The notes under the pieces: model-generated
Told to the model about the DNA's origin: nothing
Database searches by the model: none
Seen by the model: only the letters and a program-made list of their open reading frames with translations
Made by a program: the position numbers and the translations under genes
Assembly (NCBI GenBank): GCA_005884985.1
Contig: VAYK01000191.1
Location: 1,386 to 9,477 of the forward strand
DNA length: 8,092 nucleotides
Direction of reading: 5' to 3'
Origin: Actinomycetota bacterium
Lineage (GTDB): Bacteria > Actinomycetota > Thermoleophilia > Solirubrobacterales > 70-9
Part shown: one piece after another, positions 1-5,873 of the stretch
How positions within the stretch are numbered: position 1 is the first letter of the stretch
Layout: each line of letters opens with the position of its first letter

Positions 1-1
1 C

Positions 2-466
2 GAGATGCCGAACAAGATGCGCCCCGCAGCCCGCCCGGGAGTCGCGTTCGTTGGCGATGCCGCGCTCGCCACCGACCCGCTCTTCGGGGTCGGCTGTGGC
101 TGGGCGTTCCAGAGCGCCGAGTGGCTCGTGGACGAGACACGCTCGGCGCTGCTCGACCACGGCGACCTCGACGTCGCGCTCGAGCGTTATCGCCGCGCCT
201 TCCGGCGTCGCCTCGGTCCTCACCACATGCAGATCGCCGACTACTCCACGGGACGACCGATGCGGCTGAACGAGCGGATCACCTTCCGCGCCGCCGCGAA
301 GGATCCCGTCGTCGCGGCCGCGGTCGAGGAGTTCGCGACGCGCCGAAGCACGATCCTGCGGCTGCTCGACCCGCGTCTCTTGCCCCGCGTGCTCGGCTCG
401 GATCGCCTGGCGCAGTCTCTCGGTTGGCGCGAGCGGCGACGTAGTCGTCAGCTCCTCCCTCGCTAA
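2..466 (+). CDS. FAD-dependent oxidoreductase/halogenase-like protein, C-terminal part
   Basis: This is the 3' end of a gene that begins before the window; the reading frame is open from base 2 to the TAA at 464-466 (about 154 residues). Near the left edge it reads GVAFVGDAALATDPLFGVG, the C-terminal FAD-contacting Gly-Asp motif of the PHBH/geranylgeranyl-reductase/flavin-halogenase fold, where the Asp binds the ribityl chain of FAD and the following DPLFGVG-type loop lies by the isoalloxazine ring. The rest is mostly helical, with many Arg and Leu residues, as is usual for the end of this family. The first motif (GxGxxG, dinucleotide binding) would lie upstream and cannot be seen, so the exact class (monooxygenase, halogenase or prenyl reductase) and substrate are open. 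No gene follows in the same direction for 360 bp, so it probably ends a transcription unit. The frame shows no damage. Confidence 0.8.
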   Translation, partial: EMPNKMRPAARPGVAFVGDAALATDPLFGVGCGWAFQSAEWLVDETRSALLDHGDLDVALERYRRAFRRRLGPHHMQIADYSTGRPMRLNERITFRAAAKDPVVAAAVEEFATRRSTILRLLDPRLLPRVLGSDRLAQSLGWRERRRSRQLLPR

Positions 467-535
467 GTGCACGCTCGCCATCTGGATAAAGGCACTAATC
501 GACTCGAGTGGCTGAATCCAGGGGGAATCCCAGGC

Positions 536-553
536 TATCCGCGGATATCCGCG
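536..553. repeat. Palindromic 10-bp direct repeat
   Basis: The sequence TATCCGCGGATATCCGCG contains TATCCGCG twice, at 536-543 and 546-553, exactly 10 bp apart, about one helical turn. It also contains two overlapping perfect palindromes: TATCCGCGGATA (536-547) and CGCGGATATCCGCG (540-553). Helically phased palindromic half-sites are typical of operators and recombinase arm sites, but no regulator or integrase gene is in the window to pair it with, so the role is unknown. Confidence 0.5.
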
Positions 554-578
554 CTGAGTGGGCTCCTCGTCCACTCGG
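554..578 (+). other. Hairpin, 8-bp stem with 9-nt loop
   Basis: CTGAGTGG (554-561) pairs with CCACTCGG (571-578), with one G-T pair, around a 9-base loop. It lies directly after the palindromic repeat and before the tRNA-like fragment. It could be part of a decayed structured RNA or chance pairing in GC-rich DNA. Confidence 0.35.
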
Positions 579-604
579 AACTCCCCTGCAAAACGGCATC
601 TTCT

Positions 605-629
605 GAGGGGTCGAGTCCCCCTAGCTCCA
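605..629 (+). other. tRNA 3'-end-like fragment (T-arm plus acceptor), possible att-site relic
   Basis: AGGGG (606-610) and CCCCT (618-622) form a 5-bp stem around the 7-base loop TCGAGTC, followed by TAGCTCCA (622-629). This closely resembles the end of a tRNA-Ala gene (T-arm with TTCGA loop, then TAGCTCC plus discriminator A), except that one T of the usual TTCGA is missing. No matching 5' acceptor strand, D-arm or anticodon arm lies upstream, so it is not a working tRNA. 3' ends of tRNA genes are common integration sites and are duplicated by integrating elements; a leftover of such an event is my inference. A tmRNA 3' end is less likely, because no tag-peptide frame or 5' half is present. 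Confidence 0.35.
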
Positions 630-637
630 TCTCGAGG

Positions 638-661
638 AAGTCCTGCGCGGGCCGGGCTTTT
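638..661 (+). terminator. Weak terminator-like hairpin after tRNA-like fragment
   Basis: AAGTCC (638-643) can pair with GGGCTT (654-659), with one G-T pair, around a 10-base loop, and the 3' side runs into four T (658-661). Its place just downstream of the tRNA-like end fits an old tRNA terminator. The stem is short and the T run is weak. Confidence 0.3.
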
Positions 662-813
662 GCTCCGCACGAATCGTCAGCCATCGGCGGAGATCGACGC
701 TGAACAAGCAGCGGATCCAGAGTGACGTCGGCGACCGAGCCGCCGGGAGGGGACCCGCCTGATTGAGCGGCTCGCCGGACCGCAATCTGCCCACAAAGCT
801 GAGATCCGTGAAA

Positions 814-819
814 TAGCCT
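814..819 (+). promoter_or_regulatory. -10-like box for methyltransferase, leaderless start
   Basis: TAGCCT fits the actinobacterial TANNNT -10 pattern and ends 9 bases before the ATG at 829. No Shine-Dalgarno sequence lies between, so the transcript may begin at or next to the start codon. No clear -35 box is visible. Confidence 0.35.
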
Positions 820-828
820 AGAGCGTCC

Positions 829-1519
829 ATGCAGAGCATCGAAGAGCTGGTCCCTCCCGAACACCTCCTTCCAGACTACGCTCGAAGCCGCAGCTACACG
901 GCGGCAGGTGCCCGCTTCTTGGACACCGCGGCGTCGCGGGGCTTGCAACCCCACCATCGAGTCCTCGACCTCGGCTGCGGAGTCGGGCGGTTCGCGGTGG
1001 CCCTCGCCGGATACCTCGACGAGCGGGGGAGTTACGTCGGGATCGACATCCACAAGCGCTCGATCAGGATCTGCCAGGAGTACATCGGCCAGAAGCTGGA
1101 CAACTTCAAGTTCATTCACCCACCTGCTCCCCGAGGTGGCCGAGAACTACCTCCTGGAGATCGGCAGGGTCCTGCGGCCGGGCGGTCGAACCCTCAACAC
1201 CCTCTTCCTGCTCAACGGAGAGTCGCTCGCGCAGCTCGACTCCGGAACCTCACCGCAGGGGACAACCCGCGTGTTCGGTGGAGGTCTCGCGCGGGTGAAG
1301 CGAATCGATCGTCCACAGGGATGGATCGCCCACGACGAGGACCACGTGCGGGAGCTGCACGAGCGCGCGCACATGCAGATCGAGGAACCGATCCGCTACG
1401 GCGCTTGGCCCGGCCGGAAGTCTTCCGGCCCTGGCTTCAGCGAGAAGGACATCGTCGTCGCGGTCAGAGCGCGACGCGGGATTCGTCACCTCTTCGTCAG
1501 GGGCACGAGCGTTTCCTAG
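829..1519 (+). pseudogene. Class I SAM-dependent methyltransferase with internal deletion and frameshift
   Basis: The first half, from ATG 829, carries SAM-binding motif I (VLDLGCGVGR, residues 45-54) and GIDIH (71-75), which holds the acidic residue at the end of strand 2. It is readable to FKFIH (residues 93-97, ending at 1119). Protein similarity then jumps to another frame, FTHLLPEVAENYLLEIGRVL from 1115, and continues through RPGGR, FLLNGESL and a C-terminal GFSEKDIVVAVR to the TAG at 1517-1519. In the related methyltransferases I recall, about 36 residues lie between these two blocks, including the DVYN-type segment and the FPFxDxSFDxV strand that lines the SAM pocket. The join lies in TTCAC (1115-1119), which can be read as part of both flanks, as expected for a deletion between short repeats. 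Lost length is not a multiple of three, so the product would be non-functional. The natural substrate is unknown; relatives often sit in glycan or natural-product clusters. Confidence 0.75.
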
Positions 1520-1824
1520 ACTGCGGGGCGGCGGCGCCAGCCGGGTCTCCGGCATGGATCTCCTCCTCGATCAGGTCGGCGATCGCAGCGACGATGACGA
1601 GCTCGAAGCCGGTGCGCCTGCAGGACGCGGAGCTCCGCCTTGCGGCGCTCGCGATCCTCCGGCCGCCCCCAAGGCCGCAGGCGACGTTGATGATCCGATG
1701 ACCGCTCGCCTGGCAGCTCGAGCATGATCGTGGGGCCTCCCGTCACCTCGTCGTCCGGGTGGGGCGCCAGATGCAGCAGGGTAAACGGGTTGCCCCCAAC
1801 GCTGCTCGGCCCACTCGCGATCAT
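1517..1824 (-). pseudogene. PIG-L/LmbE-type deacetylase, truncated and multiply frameshifted remnant
   Basis: Reading the minus strand from ATG 1824, the frame reaches TLLHLAPHPDDEVTGG within about 30 residues. HPDDE is the metal-binding signature of the PIG-L/LmbE family (zinc-dependent N-deacetylases of GlcNAc-type substrates, such as MshB in mycothiol synthesis). Similarity then moves between frames: GHRIINVACGLG in a second frame (about 1700-1667), GRPEDRERRKAELR back in the first (about 1667-1626), and TGFELVIVAAIADLIEEEIH in the second again (about 1613-1554). This needs at least three frame changes. The similarity ends near 1550, after roughly 100 of the usual 200-250 residues, where the convergent methyltransferase 3' end begins, so the C-terminal half is missing. 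It is divergent from the dehydrogenase at 1862 with 37 bp between starts. The family call is firm; function is surely lost. Confidence 0.7.
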
Positions 1825-1840
1825 CCGGTCGCGTGCAGCC

Positions 1841-1855
1841 TATTGTTGGTAGATA
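1841..1855 (+). promoter_or_regulatory. -10-like boxes ahead of the SDR gene
   Basis: TATTGT (1841-1846) fits TANNNT and ends 15 bases before the ATG at 1862; TAGATA (1850-1855) ends 6 bases before it. No Shine-Dalgarno sequence lies before the ATG. Either box would give a short or absent leader. Confidence 0.3.
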
Positions 1856-1861
1856 GGCCTG

Positions 1862-2712
1862 ATGCGACCGACGGCAGAGCAGGTGATCCTGGTCACGGGA
1901 GCGACCGACGGTCTCGGCCGGGCCCTGGCCACTGAGCTCGCAAGTCGCGGGGCCACGCTACTGCTCCACGGCCGAGACGAGGCGCGCCTGGCCGATACCG
2001 TCGAGCGGATCCGAGCCGAGAACGGGAACGAGAAGCTACGCACCTATCGGGCCGACTTCTCATCCCTCGACGAGGTGGGGGAGTTGGCCGAGCGTATCGA
2101 GCGCGACCAAGAGCGGGTCGACGTGCTCGTCAACAACGCCGGGATCGGAACCGCTCTGCCGGGAGACGGGGTGCGGATGGAGAGCCGCGATGGCCACGAG
2201 CTGCGCTTCGCGGTCAACTACCTCGCCCACTTCCTGCTCACGCGGCGGCTCGAGTCGCTGATCGTGCGCTCCGCACGGGCGCGAATCGTCAACGTCAGCT
2301 CCGCCGGCCAGGCGCCGATCGACTTCGACGACGTGATGCTCGAGCGCACCTACGACGGCGTGCAGGCGTACTGCCAGAGCAAGCTCGCCCAGGTCATGTT
2401 CACCTTCGACCTCGCCGAGGAGCGTCGTGACGCCGGGGTCACGGTCAACTGCCTGCACCGGCGAGCTACATGCCCACCAAGATCGTGATGCACGCTCGCG
2501 GCAGCGCCGTCAGCACGCTGGAGGAGGGGCTGGACGCGACCATGCGGCTGGCGGCAGACGCCGAGCTCGAGGGCGTCACGGGCCGCTACTTCAACGGTCG
2601 AAGCGAGGCGAGGGCGCACCCCCAGGCCTACGACCCGGATGCGCGCCGCCGCCTGCGGGAGCTCAGCGAGCGGTTGGTCGGCCCGGGCGCTGACGGTGCG
2701 CTGTCGGCCTAA
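1862..2712 (+). pseudogene. Short-chain dehydrogenase/reductase, single-base frameshift
   Basis: Product is an NAD(P)-dependent oxidoreductase of the classical SDR superfamily, nearest to retinol-dehydrogenase-like members. The first frame has the nucleotide motif TGATDGLG (12-19), NNAG (91-94), Asn119 (NYLAHF), Ser146/147 (NVSSAG) and the YCQSK catalytic pair Tyr170/Lys174. It runs to NCLH (His199, 2456-2458), then goes out of frame and stops at 2488. The adjacent frame continues at once with SYMPTKIV and an uninterrupted C-terminus (LEGVTGRYFNG, then PQAYDPDARRRLRELSERL) to the TAA at 2710-2712. Adding one C at about 2458-2459 would read NCLHPASYMPTK, the usual SDR proline turn, and restore a 283-residue protein of normal length. 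So only one base separates it from an intact gene: a recent mutation or a sequencing error. Substrate is unknown. Confidence 0.8.
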
Positions 2713-2780
2713 GGTGCCCGCGGTCGTCCTCGCATTTGCGCTGGGTCGAGTCAAGCGTTCGAGGCTCTGCTGGAGAGGGG

Positions 2781-2786
2781 CATACT
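2781..2786 (+). promoter_or_regulatory. -10-like box for the histidine phosphatase
   Basis: CATACT resembles a TATACT -10 box and is preceded by TTCGAG (2758-2763) with 17-bp spacing, a weak -35 candidate. The box ends 6 bases before ATC 2793, the codon at which homologues would start. Confidence 0.3.
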
Positions 2787-2801
2787 GCCCGGATCAACGA
2801 G

Positions 2802-3368
2802 TTGCTGCTCGCCCGCCACGGCGAGACCGAGTGGAGCGCCAACGGGCGGCACACCAGCCGCACGGACTTGCCCCTGACCGATAACGGTCGCCGGCTCGCC
2901 GAGCGGCTGGCGCCACGTCTCACCGCGCGCCGCTTCGCGCTCGTGCTGACGAGCCCGCTGCGGCGCGCGGTCCAGACCTCCGAGCTCGCGGGCCTGGGGG
3001 CGGAGGCCCAAGTCCGCGATGACCTGCGCGAGTGGGACTACGGCGATTACGAGGGCCTGACCACTGCGGATGTCCACCGGCGCTGCCCCGGCTGGAGCCT
3101 GTGGCGCGACGGCTGCCCGAACGGGGAAACGGCCGCCGACATGGGGGCGCGCGCGGACTGCGTGATTGCCGAGGTCCGCGCCGCCGACGGCAACGCCATC
3201 GCCTTCGGTCACGGCCACATGCTGCGGGTCCTCGCGGCCCGCTGGCTCGGGCTACCGCCCGAGGACGGCGCCCTGTTCGCGCTCGCAACCGGCACGCTGA
3301 GCACGCTCGGCTACGAGCACGAGACCTCCGTGATCCTGAGCTGGAGCGAGCTCCCCAGCGCGTCTTAG
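2802..3368 (+). CDS. Histidine phosphatase family protein (phosphoglycerate mutase-like)
   Basis: A small phosphatase of the branch-1 histidine phosphatase superfamily, which removes phosphate through a phospho-histidine intermediate; the substrate cannot be read from sequence. LLLARHGETEW carries the nucleophile His in the RHGE motif, SPLRRA supplies the phosphate-binding Arg, EWDYGDYEG is the usual middle motif, and GHGHMLRVLAARWLG holds the second catalytic His. Length (about 188-191 residues) is normal and no residues seem missing. The start is unclear: TTG 2802 gives MLLARHGE and is used here; TTG 2736 would add 22 unlikely residues; the position matching the homologous Met is ATC 2793 (ATC AAC GAG TTG). 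It lies about 80 bp after the SDR gene and converges with the aldehyde dehydrogenase. Cytoplasmic, with no signal peptide. Confidence 0.85.
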   Translation: MLLARHGETEWSANGRHTSRTDLPLTDNGRRLAERLAPRLTARRFALVLTSPLRRAVQTSELAGLGAEAQVRDDLREWDYGDYEGLTTADVHRRCPGWSLWRDGCPNGETAADMGARADCVIAEVRAADGNAIAFGHGHMLRVLAARWLGLPPEDGALFALATGTLSTLGYEHETSVILSWSELPSAS

Positions 3369-3383
3369 TCGCGTCGGGAGGCC

Positions 3384-3417
3384 GCCGGCTCGCGAGTCGC
3401 GAGCTCGCGAACCCGGC
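3384..3417. terminator. Hairpin with TCGCGA repeats between convergent genes
   Basis: TCGCGA occurs three times (3390-3395, 3397-3402, 3405-3410). The outer copies pair, and GCCGG (3384-3388) pairs with CCGGC (3413-3417), giving an 11-bp GC-rich stem with a small internal loop. GCTCGCGAGTCGCGAGC (3388-3404) is an alternative perfect inverted repeat. It lies between the phosphatase stop (3368) and the aldehyde dehydrogenase stop (3417-3419). A bidirectional terminator without a T run is plausible, as is common in high-GC actinobacteria. Confidence 0.4.
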
Positions 3418-4847
3418 TAGAGCGGGTACTCGCGCGAGCCCTGCTGGACGGTGATCCAGCGCAGCTCGGTGAACTCCTCCAGCGCCGCCCTGCCGCCGAA
3501 CCGCCCCCAGCCGCTGGACTTGACGCCGCCGAACGGCATCTGGGGCTCGTCGTGGACGGTGGAGCCGTTGACGTGGCAGATACCGCTCTCGATGCGGCGG
3601 GCAACCTCCAACGCCGTCGGCACGTGGCGGCCAAACACCGCTGCGGCCAGCCCGTACTCGGTGTCGTTGGCCACCCGGACCGCCTCATCGGGGCCGTCGA
3701 CGGGGATGATCCCGACCACCGGCCCGAACGACTCCTCAGCGTAGACCCGCATCTGCGGGGTGACGTCCTGCAGCACGGTGGGCAAGAAGCAGGGTCCCTC
3801 GGCCTTGCCTCCGGCAACGACTCGAGCGCCATGGGATTTGGCGTCCTCGACAAGCTGCGAAACGCGCTCCAGGGCGGCCTGGCTGACCAGCGGGCCGATT
3901 TGGGTCTCCGGGTCACGCGGGTCACCGACCTTGAGCGCCTCGGCCCGCTCGCCCAGCGTCTTGGTGAAGGGCTCTGCCACCGAGCGATCCACCACGATCC
4001 GCTCCGTCGACATGCAGACCTGCCCCTGATGCATGAAGGCACCGAACTTGGCGGCCGCGGCCGCCTCGTCGAGATCCGCGTCCGCAAGCACGACCATCGG
4101 CGCCTTGCCTCCGAGCTCGAGCAGCACGCGGCCGACGCGCGTCGAGCCCGTGAAGTTGATGCGGCGGACCGCGGGATGCGCGATCAGCTCATCGACCACA
4201 TCGGCGGCGTCGGCGGAGTCATGGCTGAGGAGATTGATGACCCCGGACGGCAGGCCGGCATCGTCGAGCGCGCGGGCGATCGCCGCGTGCGTGCGGGGAC
4301 ACACCTCCGAGCCCTTCAGGATCACGGTGTTACCGAAGGCGAGCGGCGTGGCAACAGCGCGGGTGCCGAGGATCACCGGGGCGTTCCAGGGGGCGATCCC
4401 GACTACCGCTCCGGCTGGCTGGCGCAGTCCCATCGCGAGCAGCCCCGGGACATCGGAGGGGATCACCTCGCCCGTGACCGAGTACGCCTGTGCTGCCGCC
4501 TCGCTGAGCATCCCGGTCGCGAGCTTGACGTTGAACATGCCCCAGCCGAACGTCGCCCCAGTCTCCTCCGTCGTCGCGCCGGCGATCTCCTCGGCCCGCT
4601 CGCTCAGCAGCTGAGCTGCGGCGTGCAGCAACTCGCGCCGCTGTGCCGGGGGTGTGGTGGACCAGGCCTTGAAGGCCTCCCCGGCCGCATCGGCCGCGGC
4701 CCTGGCATCCTCGCGTGTCGCCGCAGCGGCGGACCCCACGGGCTCGCCGGTGTAGGGATCGAACTTCTCGAAGCTGCGCCCCGAGATCGCGCCCACCCAC
4801 TCCCCGCCGATCAGAAGCCGCTGCTGCTCCAATTGTGGGGTGGTCAT
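3417..4847 (-). CDS. Aldehyde dehydrogenase, salicylaldehyde dehydrogenase-like, with probable internal in-frame deletion
   Basis: An NAD(P)-dependent enzyme oxidising an aldehyde to a carboxylic acid. The whole protein resembles salicylaldehyde/benzaldehyde-type dehydrogenases (NahF/DoxF group), including GEVIPSD, ALRQP-type and PTVHDE-like blocks and the end EFTELRWITVQ. Visible catalytic residues are Asn155 (PWNAP), Lys178 (ILKGSE), Glu244 (LELGGK), Cys278 (GQVCMS) and ESFGPVVG. The NAD motif FTGSTRVG (232-239) is followed after one Arg directly by VLLELGGKAP; in relatives about 12 more residues, the helix packed on the cofactor, lie between. The frame is kept, but the protein (476 residues) may be unstable. 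Start ATG 4847 is preferred over GTG 4880 because GGAG lies 5 bases upstream. It is divergent from metF. An aromatic-aldehyde substrate is inference. Confidence 0.85.
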   Translation of the reverse strand: MTTPQLEQQRLLIGGEWVGAISGRSFEKFDPYTGEPVGSAAAATREDARAAADAAGEAFKAWSTTPPAQRRELLHAAAQLLSERAEEIAGATTEETGATFGWGMFNVKLATGMLSEAAAQAYSVTGEVIPSDVPGLLAMGLRQPAGAVVGIAPWNAPVILGTRAVATPLAFGNTVILKGSEVCPRTHAAIARALDDAGLPSGVINLLSHDSADAADVVDELIAHPAVRRINFTGSTRVGRVLLELGGKAPMVVLADADLDEAAAAAKFGAFMHQGQVCMSTERIVVDRSVAEPFTKTLGERAEALKVGDPRDPETQIGPLVSQAALERVSQLVEDAKSHGARVVAGGKAEGPCFLPTVLQDVTPQMRVYAEESFGPVVGIIPVDGPDEAVRVANDTEYGLAAAVFGRHVPTALEVARRIESGICHVNGSTVHDEPQMPFGGVKSSGWGRFGGRAALEEFTELRWITVQQGSREYPL

Positions 4848-4852
4848 GCTCG

Positions 4853-4856
4853 CTCC
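4853..4856 (-). promoter_or_regulatory. Ribosome binding site deciding the aldehyde dehydrogenase start
   Basis: On the minus strand GGAG lies 5 bases before ATG 4847. This favours a start at 4847 over the GTG at 4880. A -10-like TACGGT (4879-4884, minus strand) lies further upstream, but support for it is weak. Confidence 0.5.
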
Positions 4857-4960
4857 GCTCTCTCGTAGCGCTGGGCGCACCGTACCGCGGTCGCGGGGCC
4901 GCCCGCGGCTTCCGCCCGACCCGCCGCACGCGAATCCCCGTCCGTGCGCATGCAGGCCTC

Positions 4961-4966
4961 TACCAT
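4961..4966 (+). promoter_or_regulatory. -10-like box for metF
   Basis: TACCAT fits TANNNT and ends 9 bases before ATG 4976. No Shine-Dalgarno sequence precedes the ATG. The 128-bp region shared with the divergent aldehyde dehydrogenase is very GC-rich and has no clear -35 box, riboswitch or operator that I can recognise. Confidence 0.35.
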
Positions 4967-4975
4967 CCCGCAGCC

Positions 4976-5863
4976 ATGCGCATCGACGAGCTCTTCACCA
5001 CCAGCGGGCCCGTGTTCTCGTTCGAGTTCTTCCCGCCGCGCACGCCGGAGGGCGTGGAGACCCTGTTCGAGACCGTCGAGGCCCTGAAGCCGCTCGGGCC
5101 GTCGTTCGTCTCGGTCACCTACGGGGCCGGCGGGGCGACCCGCGACGGCACGGTCGAGATCGCCACCAGGGTCAAGCGCGAGCACGGCCTGGAGACGATG
5201 GCGCACCTGAGCTGCGTCGGCGAGACGACCCAGGGCCTGGTCGAGATCCTCGACCGGCTCGAGGCGGCCGGGATCGACAACATCCTCGCCCTGCGGGGCG
5301 ACCCGCCCCGCGGCGAGACCGAGTTCACGCGCCCCGAGGGCGGCTTGGACTCCGCCGCCGACCTGGCGGGGTTCATCCGCCAGCGCTACGGGTTCGCGAT
5401 CGGCGGCGCCTGCTTCCCGGAGGTCCATCCGGAGGCGCCCAGCCTCGAGGCCGACCTCGCGTATCTGAAGACCAAGGTGACGTCGGGCGCCAGCTTTCTG
5501 ATCACCCAGCTCTTCTTCGACAACCGGATCTACTTCGACTTCGTTGACGCTGCGCGGGCGAGCGGGATCGAGGTCCCGATCATCCCCGGCGTGATCCCGA
5601 TCGCCAGCTACGCCCAGATCGTGCGCTTTTGCCAGCTCTGCGACGCCTCGATCCCGAAGCTGCTCGCCGAGGCGATGGACGCCCTCGGGGGTGACCAGGA
5701 CGCCGAGGCCGAGCTCGGCACGGCCTACGCGGCGCGCCAGTGCGAGGAGCTGCTGGCAGGCGGCGCGCCGGGGGTCCACTTCTACACGCTCAACAGGGCG
5801 CCGGCGACGCGTGCCGTGCTCGCCGCGATGCGCGTCGGACGGCCCTGGGAGCGCCTCAAATAG
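4976..5863 (+). CDS. metF: Methylenetetrahydrofolate reductase
   Basis: A flavoprotein reducing 5,10-methylene-THF to 5-methyl-THF, the methyl donor for methionine synthesis; cytoplasmic TIM barrel with FAD. The 295-residue length matches bacterial MetF. Family marks seen in order: SFEFFPPRT (Glu17, the conserved catalytic acid), VTYGAGG (47-53), AHLSCVG (75-81), NILALRGDPP with Asp108 (the Asp that tunes FAD in E. coli MetF), CFPEVHPEAPS (145-155), ITQLFFDN (175-182) and PIIPGVIPI. No regulatory C-terminal domain is present, as expected in bacteria. ATG 4976 gives MRIDELF followed directly by the first barrel strand; longer frames upstream have no homology. No damage is seen. The stop TAG (5861-5863) lies 10 bp before the hydrolase start, so they may be co-transcribed, though the hydrolase also has its own promoter-like box. 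Confidence 0.95.
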   Translation: MRIDELFTTSGPVFSFEFFPPRTPEGVETLFETVEALKPLGPSFVSVTYGAGGATRDGTVEIATRVKREHGLETMAHLSCVGETTQGLVEILDRLEAAGIDNILALRGDPPRGETEFTRPEGGLDSAADLAGFIRQRYGFAIGGACFPEVHPEAPSLEADLAYLKTKVTSGASFLITQLFFDNRIYFDFVDAARASGIEVPIIPGVIPIASYAQIVRFCQLCDASIPKLLAEAMDALGGDQDAEAELGTAYAARQCEELLAGGAPGVHFYTLNRAPATRAVLAAMRVGRPWERLK

Positions 5864-5866
5864 TCT
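5861..5866 (+). promoter_or_regulatory. -10-like box overlapping the metF stop codon
   Basis: TAGTCT fits TANNNT; its first three bases are the metF stop codon. It ends 7 bases before ATG 5874, and no Shine-Dalgarno sequence is present there. A separate leaderless start for the hydrolase is possible. Confidence 0.35.
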
Positions 5867-5873
5867 CGGCTCT

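Larger units (their letters stand above)
467..828. other. 362-bp intergenic stretch with structured DNA/RNA motifs
   Basis: I see no credible protein gene here. A GTG-started frame at 467-703 and a minus-strand frame at 535-1119 both give low-complexity translations without a recognisable domain. The stretch holds, in order: a palindromic 10-bp direct repeat (536-553), an 8-bp hairpin (554-578), a tRNA-3'-end-like T-arm with acceptor sequence (605-629), and a weak terminator-like hairpin followed by four T (638-661). The last 170 bases before the methyltransferase start show only a -10-like box at 814-819. Confidence 0.5.

Noticed and set aside
545..629. A complete tRNA or a tmRNA gene
   Set aside because: No 5' acceptor strand, D-arm or anticodon arm fits upstream of the T-arm, and no tag-peptide frame for a tmRNA is present.
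467..703. 78-residue frame starting with GTG right after the first gene
   Set aside because: It translates the palindromic repeat and the tRNA-like fragment; no domain and no ribosome site.
535..1119. 194-residue minus-strand frame
   Set aside because: It overlaps the methyltransferase N-terminus with its SAM motif and shows no family signature.
2440..2490. Programmed frameshift in the SDR gene
   Set aside because: No slippery heptamer or following structure is obvious, and SDR enzymes are not known to use one; a simple one-base loss explains it.
3552..4868. Long open frame (438 residues) on the plus strand
   Set aside because: It is the mirror of the aldehyde dehydrogenase on the minus strand; its translation is low in hydrophobic core and has no domain, as often seen opposite GC-rich genes.
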